Assembly (NCBI GenBank): GCA_003564775.1
Contig: PXEI01000072.1
Coordinates: 1-7,682 of the forward strand
Source of the DNA: Spirochaetaceae bacterium
GTDB lineage: Bacteria; Spirochaetota; Spirochaetia; DSM-27196; SLAA01
Direction of reading: 5' to 3'
DNA length: 7,682 nt
A program made the position numbers and the translations under genes. Below are positions 1-5,459 of this stretch, piece by piece. The notes under the pieces are model-generated. The model had not been told where the DNA came from and did not search any database. It saw nothing but the letters and a program-made list of their open reading frames with translations. The stretch's first letter is position 1, and every line of letters begins with the position of its first letter.

Positions 1-2246
1 GCATCTCGGCCACGGCTCATTTCCCGCTCGAGTTCCCCGATTTCGGATTCGATTTGGCGGATGCGCGTCTGGCGGGCCCGTTCGCGTGATGCCGCGCCGA
101 TGTATTCGGCCTCGTGTTTTTCCCATCGGCCCGAAAGCAGGCCGTTCCGCCAGCCGCCCCGGGCATCCACGCCGACCGGATGGTCGTTCGGGGCGATGGC
201 AACCCGGCGCAGCACCGCGTTCACGGCGTCTTGGGGAATCCCCGCCGCCGGATCGGGCATGAGCCAGTCGGCCAGCGAAGCGGATTCCAGGACGAGGACG
301 GTGTCGGGATTCAGCCACAGGTCGCCATCGGCGCTGCGCGGTGCGCCACCCAGGGGGTCCAGCCAGGCGTCGAGCAGGCCCGAGGCCTCCAGGGCCGCCT
401 CAAGGCAAGGCCTTTGGGCCTCGTCCAGTTCCGGTCGGAACTCCACGCATTGCCAGAAGGGTGCGCCCTCCCTATCGGTCCGAGCCCCGGCGGAGCGCGG
501 GTAGGGGGGCGGGGGAATGCGGTCCGCGCCCGCCTCCAATTCGCGCTGTTCGCTTTGCAACAGGCCGCGTTGCTCCTCTCGCTTCCGTTGCGCCAATTCG
601 AGGCCCGCGCGTTCGACGGCGGTGGCGTTGCGCAGTTCCCGGTGGGCCAGGTCAAGCGCGGTGAGCAGGGGTTCCTCCCCGGAGAGGGTTTCGGACCACA
701 TCGACTCGGCGTCCAGCAGTTCCCCGGGCATGGGGAGATCCAAGACCCGCAGGGAGGAAATCCAGGCGTCCACCGCCTCCAGGTGTGCGTCCCGGACCTC
801 CTGGAGTTTGCGGGTTCGCTCGCCCACGGCGACCAGGCACTGTTCCTGACGCTCCCGTTGCTGGGCGGCGGCCTCCGCCGCGCGCCGCTCCGCCTCCCGG
901 CATTCACGGTGCCGGGCATCCAATTCCACCAGTCGCCGCATTGCCTCTTCCAAGGTTCGCCTCAAGGAATCGGCCTCGTCCCCCAGCGCGGCCGGGTTCT
1001 CGAAAGAAAGCCGATCAAAGGACGAGCCCGCGCCCAGGGTCCGGCTCTCTTTTGCGCCCCGCTCCCGCAGCGCGCGTGCTCGGGCCGCGCAGGCCTCCGC
1101 CTCCTCCAGGGCCTTTTGCCTTTGCCGCGCGCGCTCTTCCACTTCCCCGCGGCAGTCCTCCAGTTCCCGGGCGGCGGTGTCCGCCCGCATTTCGGCCTCC
1201 CGGGTGTCCCCGGCCAGGCGTTCGAGACGCTGTGCGGTTTTCATGACCGGATCGGCGTTGAGGGCCTGTTCCTCGCTTCGGGCCCCCGTCAATTGTTCCC
1301 GGCATTCCCGCAACCGATCCTGGCGGGCCTTCAGGGTTTCCCGAGCCTCGCGCAGTTTCTCCCCGGCGGCGTTGGCATCCCGCTGGGCACTCTCATACCG
1401 GTTGTGGCACTCCCGCAAGTCGCCCGCCCGGCGCACGCTGACGGCGCGCGCATAGCGGCCATACAATTCGCGGAAGCGGTTGACCGCCACGACGGCCCGC
1501 TCGTCGTTGCGGAGGGCGTCGCGGTCCGCCTCGATTTGGCGGAAGCTCTCGGCCACCTGGCTGATGAGGCCGGGGTCCAGGGGGGCGAGGGCGTTGCCCA
1601 GGGCATCGGAGAGACGTTGCTCGTCCAATTGGCGGGAGAGTTGCGGTTGGCGAAGTTGGATGAGGAGCGCAAGCAGGGCCTCGTAGCGTTCCGCCGGGAG
1701 TTGGAAAAGGTGGTCGTTGACGGCCTGGCGGTATTCCCGCACGCCTTCAAAGAGGGTACCCTGTTCACCCAGCGCCTCCCGCAGGCGTTCCCGGGAAATC
1801 GGCACGCGCTCCTCGGAGCGCAAAAACAAATCGAGGCCCACGCGCCGGGTGGTGATGAAGTACCAGCGTTTCAGGTCGCGGCCCCGCACGCCGTGGAGAC
1901 CGCAGCCGAGGGTCAGAACGCGGGGGGCGCCGTCCTCCCCGATGCGTCCGAACTCCAGCCAGGTGTAGCCGGTGCGGTTGTCATGGTCGTCGGTCAGCAC
2001 GTTCCAGATCATGCGCTTGGCCGGGTCGGCGTCCGGCTCGACCCGCCGCGAGGAAATTTCCCCGTCCAGCAGGAAAGGAAGCTGTAGGGCGAGAACCCTG
2101 GATTTTCCGGTGCCGTTGTTTCCGCGCAGTAGAAGCCGTCCGTTGGTATAGCGGAATTCCTGCTCCTCGTAACGGAAGAGGTTCAGCAAACCGCCCCGCA
2201 AGGGTTGCCAGCGCGGAGAACGGGGATCGGGAATGGGTTCAGACAT
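1..2246 (-). CDS. jetC: Wadjet type II SMC-like ATPase JetC (TIGR02680 family), 3' part beyond the left edge
   Basis: This is the motor of the Wadjet complex. In the family, the SMC-like JetC dimer hydrolyses ATP and extrudes DNA loops so that small closed circles such as plasmids are detected and then cut by JetD. About 748 codons are visible and open to the edge; family members run to roughly 1,300-1,400 residues. Residues 42-49 read GNNGTGKS, a Walker A P-loop, followed by the family-typical LALQLPFLLDG (52-62), VEPD (69-72) and GYTWLEFGR (93-101). A long Arg/Glu-rich coiled coil spans about residues 225-575. A globular hinge-like insert lies at about 578-705 (starting PPPPYP, with LDAWLDP inside), and a second coiled coil begins at about 706. 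The signature motif, Walker B and JetD lie outside the window. ATG at 2246 is preferred because GGAGG sits 9 bases upstream; an in-frame ATG at 2252 is only 3 bases from it. The gene overlaps jetB by 8 bases. Confidence 0.93.
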   Translation of the reverse strand, partial: MSEPIPDPRSPRWQPLRGGLLNLFRYEEQEFRYTNGRLLLRGNNGTGKSRVLALQLPFLLDGEISSRRVEPDADPAKRMIWNVLTDDHDNRTGYTWLEFGRIGEDGAPRVLTLGCGLHGVRGRDLKRWYFITTRRVGLDLFLRSEERVPISRERLREALGEQGTLFEGVREYRQAVNDHLFQLPAERYEALLALLIQLRQPQLSRQLDEQRLSDALGNALAPLDPGLISQVAESFRQIEADRDALRNDERAVVAVNRFRELYGRYARAVSVRRAGDLRECHNRYESAQRDANAAGEKLREARETLKARQDRLRECREQLTGARSEEQALNADPVMKTAQRLERLAGDTREAEMRADTAARELEDCRGEVEERARQRQKALEEAEACAARARALRERGAKESRTLGAGSSFDRLSFENPAALGDEADSLRRTLEEAMRRLVELDARHRECREAERRAAEAAAQQRERQEQCLVAVGERTRKLQEVRDAHLEAVDAWISSLRVLDLPMPGELLDAESMWSETLSGEEPLLTALDLAHRELRNATAVERAGLELAQRKREEQRGLLQSEQRELEAGADRIPPPPYPRSAGARTDREGAPFWQCVEFRPELDEAQRPCLEAALEASGLLDAWLDPLGGAPRSADGDLWLNPDTVLVLESASLADWLMPDPAAGIPQDAVNAVLRRVAIAPNDHPVGVDARGGWRNGLLSGRWEKHEAEYIGAASRERARQTRIRQIESEIGELEREMSRGRD

Positions 2247-3450
2247 GGTCATTTTCCTCCAGACGATAACGCGCGAGGGCGGGAAGGGGGGTGACGAACT
2301 CCCCGTCGCGTCGAATGAGGCGCAGTGCTTCCAGTCGATGCAGGGCCGCGCGGAGCAAGAGACGCTGACCGGCCGGTTCCCGGGCATCGCGCCGCCAGCG
2401 GTGGCCGTGCGCTTTGCCGCATTGATGCAGGAATTGCTCCAGGCGGCTTACGGGGATTCCCCCGTCCCCACGCTCTTCCTGGTCCCGCAGCGTGCGGCAG
2501 AGTTCTTCGGCCAGCAGTAGGCCGGCATGGCCCTCGGTACCCTGTTCCGGCATGGGGTGATCGGTCAGGCTGCGACGCGGATCGACCATGGCGATGCCCT
2601 CCGCGCGGATTTCCGGCACCAGGCCGGTTGCTTCGCGGATGTTGCGGACCATGAACGTCCGCTGTCCCCGCAGGTAAGTTTGCTCTTCCTCCGACAAATC
2701 CTCGAAATACAGCACCGGGGAATCCAGCAGCCGGCGGTACAATTCCGTGCGCAGGCTCCGCCGCCTGGCCTCGTCGCTTTCCGGGGCGGAATCTTCCTGG
2801 AGCAGGCGCAGGCGCTCAAGGAAAGGCGCGTCGTCGAGGGTGGATGGACCCCGCCGGACACAAAGCATACGCGCCAACACGGCGCGGCGGAGGGTATAGA
2901 GCACCTCCTCCTGCTGTTGCACATAGCTTTCCTCGTTTCCGTGGATGCGGATCAACACGCCCATCCGGATCAGGGCGCGGATGACCGCCACCAAGTCCTG
3001 ACGGCATTCGCGGCCTTCAAAACCAAAGGACATGCCCGCTTCCGCGAGGACCGGGTCTCCGCGTCCCACCCGTTCGACCTCCCGGGCCAAGTCGCCGAGC
3101 ACGCATTGGCGGTCGCTTTTCTCGAGCACCGAGAGGGCGAGACAGAAAAACACGTACCGGCGGGGAGAAAAGGGTGCGCCGGATCGGTCGTCGATCAGTC
3201 CGCGGGATCCATCGCCCCCGGCATCGGGGGTTTTCTCCAGGCGCACGAAATCGCTTTCCACCTGCAAGTGCCAGCCGGGATATTGGTGGAACCAGTCCCG
3301 CAGCCAGAGCAGATGACGGCGGATCAGCCGCAGCAGGTCCGCGGTTGCGGGTTCGTGGGGGATCAGGGGTGTTTGCAGCAGGGCGCGGACGCAGTCCCGC
3401 CGTTCCTCCAGCAGGGTGAGTTCCTCGGCGCTTTTGCTGTCAGCGGGCAT
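2239..3450 (-). CDS. jetB: Wadjet type II JetB, KITE-type subunit (DUF2398/TIGR02678 family)
   Basis: JetB is the MukE-like KITE subunit (two winged-helix domains) that, in Wadjet, binds the JetA kleisin and helps clamp DNA against the JetC heads. The 403-residue length is close to the family norm. Recognisable family stretches are the N-terminal ARG/LEU-rich helix (ERRDCVRALLQTPLI, about 16-30), VESDFVRLEK (about 67-76), and GAPFSPRRYVFFCLALSVLE (about 87-106), followed by the regularly spaced helices of winged-helix domains. The last 70 or so residues (GIPVSRLEQFL ... LRLIRRDGEFV) look like another winged helix. The open frame continues upstream to 3894, but that extension runs antiparallel to nothing and is low-complexity read-through within jetA in another frame. 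ATG at 3450 is chosen because GGGAGG lies 9 bases before it, the family match begins just after it, and it overlaps the jetA stop by 11 bases. Identification rests on recalled family patterns. Confidence 0.9.
   Translation of the reverse strand: MPADSKSAEELTLLEERRDCVRALLQTPLIPHEPATADLLRLIRRHLLWLRDWFHQYPGWHLQVESDFVRLEKTPDAGGDGSRGLIDDRSGAPFSPRRYVFFCLALSVLEKSDRQCVLGDLAREVERVGRGDPVLAEAGMSFGFEGRECRQDLVAVIRALIRMGVLIRIHGNEESYVQQQEEVLYTLRRAVLARMLCVRRGPSTLDDAPFLERLRLLQEDSAPESDEARRRSLRTELYRRLLDSPVLYFEDLSEEEQTYLRGQRTFMVRNIREATGLVPEIRAEGIAMVDPRRSLTDHPMPEQGTEGHAGLLLAEELCRTLRDQEERGDGGIPVSRLEQFLHQCGKAHGHRWRRDAREPAGQRLLLRAALHRLEALRLIRRDGEFVTPLPALARYRLEENDHV
2256..2260 (-). promoter_or_regulatory. Shine-Dalgarno of jetC, inside jetB
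   Basis: GGAGG on the minus strand lies 9 bases before the ATG at 2246 and within the last codons of jetB. It chooses 2246 over the in-frame ATG at 2252, which would leave a 3-base spacer. Its position inside the upstream gene, with the 8-base overlap, suggests translational coupling. Confidence 0.7.
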
Positions 3451-4966
3451 GGTCGAAAGCCTCCCGAATCCGTACCCAGCAATCCGGCCCCGAAAATACG
3501 CCGGTTGTGGTGGCCAGCGCCACCTCGGGCGCGTCTTCGATGCGCTCCAGGGACACCAGCAGGGAGCCATCGCTGGAGGCGGCGTCGCTGACCGAAACCG
3601 CTTGATGCATGGCACCGAGGGCGGAACCCAGGCAGTCGAGAAACAAGTCGAACTCGCGGGGATCGAGGGATTGGAATTCCGAGAGGCGGAGCCGTTTGCC
3701 GGTGGCCATGCGCGCCCGTGCCCGCGCGAGTTGCTCCGCCTCCCGGGCCAGGGTTTGTTGCAGGAAAGCCAGATCCTCGCGATGATCGACCATGGCCTGG
3801 GGACGGCCCGCAGCTTTGGCGCGTCCGGTGGCTCGCAAGTGGGGGGAAATGCGCATGGGGGGCGCGTCGAGCCAGGAAGTGGCGGGCGAGACATCCGCCG
3901 CCTCTTGCTCCTCCAGGGTATCGGCGTCGATGGTCAGGTGCCGGGAGGGCGAGAGACAGAAAGCCTCGCGCCAGAGACGATGACGGAGATCGTCGCTTTC
4001 AGCGGTGGCGAACCAGCGGGCCAGCTCGCGGTAGTCCGCCGCCCGATCACTTCGCTGCATCCGTTGCTCGTTCAGGCTGGCGGCCACCACCAGCAGGTCG
4101 GGAATGGCGGCGCGGGCGCAGGCGCGGAGGCGGTCGGCCTGGGGCGGGCCGTTCCCCGGCAGAAACCAGTTCGCCAGCCCGAGCCATCGGTCGCGCCAGG
4201 CGAGGCGGACGCGTTCACGCTGGGCCGCGTTCGGATCCATCGCGTCCCGCAGTTCCCGCTCCGCCATGCGGTCCAGCGCGTTGGCCAATTCATCGGCGGG
4301 CAACGCGCGCAAAAGCCCGGAGACCGCCGGAATGCGGAGGACCAGTTGCTGCAGAAAGCGCTCCAGATAGCCGATGAGTTGTTCCTTGTAGGCCAGAAAG
4401 GCCTCGATCTCCTGCTCCTGCAAGTCGATGGCCCGGCGCACCGAGCCGATGAACTGTTGTGCCCGCGCGGCCAGTTGCTCGAAGCGGGAGAACAAGCTGT
4501 TGAAGGCGGAGTACAGTTTCGCCTCGTCGCCCTCCGCGAGCAGATCGCCCAGTTCGCGCAAGCCCGCCTCGATGTCCGAAAGAGCGGTAGCCTGCAGTTC
4601 ACCGGTGGTTTCCACATTCTCGCGAAACACGGCCAGCGCCGTTTCCGCCGCCTCGCCCTCGGCGCTCAACTGATACAGGAAGCGGGCGCGGCGGAAATCC
4701 TCCACCGTGCGCACCTCGGTGGTGTCCGCCTGGCGGCGAAGATTGCCCCACTCGGTCAGGCGGGTCAGATCCTGTTCCAACTCGGCGGGATTCGCCTCGT
4801 CCAGATCGCGGAGGAGGTCCGCGGGTTTCAAATGGAGGGCAAAGCGTCGTTTGGCGGCCACGAAAGCCGCCATGATGGCCGCATACCGCTTCGCGTTCTC
4901 GGCGTTCAGATAGCGGAACACATCATAGGAAACGGATTGATCGACCTGCGGGTACATGCCTTCCAT
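3440..4966 (-). CDS. jetA: Wadjet type II JetA, kleisin subunit (DUF2397/TIGR02677 family)
   Basis: JetA is the MukF-like kleisin that bridges the JetC heads and recruits JetB. The product is 508 residues, normal for the family. The N-terminus (YLNAENAKRYAAIM, 19-32) begins the winged-helix region. WGNLRRQADTTEVRTVEDF (73-91), then ARFLYQLSAEGEAAE, is the most diagnostic DUF2397 stretch. The middle is predominantly helical, with charged, Gln-rich helices (about 105-200). ARWFATAESDD ... LWREAFCLSPSRHL (about 315-345) is the second diagnostic block, and the C-terminal part after about residue 395 would be the head-binding winged helix. The start is uncertain. ATG at 4966 and ATG at 4957 are in frame, and TTG at 4975 extends it; none has a convincing Shine-Dalgarno sequence (GGAAGG lies only 1 base before 4957). 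It is the first gene of the operon and divergent from the beta-helix gene. Confidence 0.92.
   Translation of the reverse strand: MEGMYPQVDQSVSYDVFRYLNAENAKRYAAIMAAFVAAKRRFALHLKPADLLRDLDEANPAELEQDLTRLTEWGNLRRQADTTEVRTVEDFRRARFLYQLSAEGEAAETALAVFRENVETTGELQATALSDIEAGLRELGDLLAEGDEAKLYSAFNSLFSRFEQLAARAQQFIGSVRRAIDLQEQEIEAFLAYKEQLIGYLERFLQQLVLRIPAVSGLLRALPADELANALDRMAERELRDAMDPNAAQRERVRLAWRDRWLGLANWFLPGNGPPQADRLRACARAAIPDLLVVAASLNEQRMQRSDRAADYRELARWFATAESDDLRHRLWREAFCLSPSRHLTIDADTLEEQEAADVSPATSWLDAPPMRISPHLRATGRAKAAGRPQAMVDHREDLAFLQQTLAREAEQLARARARMATGKRLRLSEFQSLDPREFDLFLDCLGSALGAMHQAVSVSDAASSDGSLLVSLERIEDAPEVALATTTGVFSGPDCWVRIREAFDHAR
3460..3465 (-). promoter_or_regulatory. Shine-Dalgarno of jetB, inside jetA
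   Basis: GGGAGG on the minus strand is 9 bases before the ATG at 3450 and lies in the last codons of jetA. It settles the jetB start, rejecting the 148-codon longer frame, and fits coupled translation of jetA and jetB. Confidence 0.7.
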
Positions 4967-5110
4967 ATGCCACAAACATGGCAGAGTTCAAGCCCGCGGA
5001 CACGGGATAAACGCTCGCAATCTCGCTGCGCAAGTCTGTTGAGAATCAACCACTGAGCAGACCGATGGGCACTGATGCCAGGGGTGGGGAGGGGTTTTGG
5101 GCATGGGAAC

Positions 5111-5140
5111 CACGGATCGGCACGGATTTTCACGGAGTTT
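5111..5140. repeat. Three tandem 10-base CACGGA units
   Basis: Three consecutive decamers, cacggatcgg, cacggatttt and cacggagttt, share the first six bases. They follow a diverged stretch (about 5047-5080) containing accactgag and gggcactgat. CACGGAT/CACTGAT-type intergenic repeats of this style are, from memory, widespread in some planctomycete/verrucomicrobial genomes. Assignment to a dispersed family is inference. Confidence 0.5.
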
Positions 5141-5151
5141 GATCTTAGATG

Positions 5152-5199
5152 GGCAGTCCCTTGCCGAGAATATCTGAGTTCGCGACAAGGGACTGTCGC
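5152..5199. repeat. Nested inverted repeat, possible REP-like element
   Basis: The 15-base arm at 5152-5166 (ggcagtcccttgccg) pairs with 5183-5197 (cgacaagggactgtc) at 13 of 15 positions across a 16-base loop. The right part is itself a perfect 6-6-6 hairpin: gcgaca at 5182-5187, loop agggac, tgtcgc at 5194-5199. The two structures are mutually exclusive. No T-run follows closely (the nearest starts at about 5222), so it does not look like a simple intrinsic terminator. It resembles REP-type palindromes found between genes. Confidence 0.55.
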
Positions 5200-5300
5200 G
5201 CTACGATCAACATAGCCACGGTTATTTTTTTCATTTCACGCAGATTCAATTGAGATTTGATTCGCGTCCGGGAGGCTATGCGTAAGGAATCGCCTCAAAA

Positions 5301-5330
5301 TTGTAAATAATAGAGTCAAAAATCTATATA
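5301..5330 (+). promoter_or_regulatory. Weak sigma70-like promoter candidate for the beta-helix gene
   Basis: TTGTAA (5301-5306) and TATATA (5325-5330) are 18 bases apart, each matching the consensus at 4 of 6 positions. They lie in AT-rich DNA about 130 bases before the start at 5460, so chance matches are easy. TATATT boxes at 5356 and 5381 are alternatives without a good -35 partner. Confidence 0.2.
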
Positions 5331-5363
5331 AATGGTGGTGACATCGGGGTATGTTTATATTAA

Positions 5364-5377
5364 TGATTCAAGAATCA
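5364..5377. promoter_or_regulatory. Perfect 6-2-6 dyad, possible operator
   Basis: TGATTC-AA-GAATCA is a perfect inverted repeat, lying 83 bases before the beta-helix gene start and just downstream of the weak promoter candidate. A position between promoter and gene fits a dimeric repressor site. The same GATTC/GAATC pentamer occurs three more times just upstream (5243, 5259, 5287). No regulator is encoded in view. Confidence 0.35.
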
Positions 5378-5459
5378 CAGTATATTTATATGACCGCGCA
5401 TTTTGCATTCGATTTTGGAGATAAACCTAATTTCATTACGTTTTTTACATGTACAACTT

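Larger units (their letters stand above)
4967..5459. other. Divergent intergenic region with repeats, no gene
   Basis: About 490 bases separate the two divergent blocks. I see no credible coding sequence; the short frames here lack codon structure, family resemblance or ribosome-binding sites. The left half (4967-5220) is GC-richer and holds degenerate intergenic repeats. The right half (5220-5459) is AT-rich and should contain the promoter and regulatory sites of the secreted-protein genes. The jetA promoter must lie in the left half; no clear -35/-10 pair was found on the minus strand. No tRNA or recognisable riboswitch is seen. Confidence 0.75.

Noticed and set aside
114..2087. Plus-strand open frame of 657 codons
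   Set aside because: Antisense to jetC; a Gly/Arg/Pro-rich GC-rich shadow with no recognisable family, while the minus strand gives a clear SMC-like protein with Walker A.
3451..3894. N-terminal 148-codon extension of jetB
   Set aside because: Overlaps jetA out of frame, looks Pro/Arg/Ser-biased and lacks family match. The Shine-Dalgarno at 3460-3465 and the family start support ATG at 3450.
3416..5056. Plus-strand open frame of 546 codons
   Set aside because: Antisense to jetA, which matches DUF2397 in the opposite strand. No ribosome-binding site or family.
5111..5140. CRISPR-like repeats
   Set aside because: Adjacent 10-base units without spacers of regular length; a tandem or decayed dispersed repeat instead.
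5182..5230. Intrinsic terminator from the hairpin and T-run
   Set aside because: The T-run begins about 22 bases after the stem, too far, and there is no gene ending nearby in either direction to terminate.
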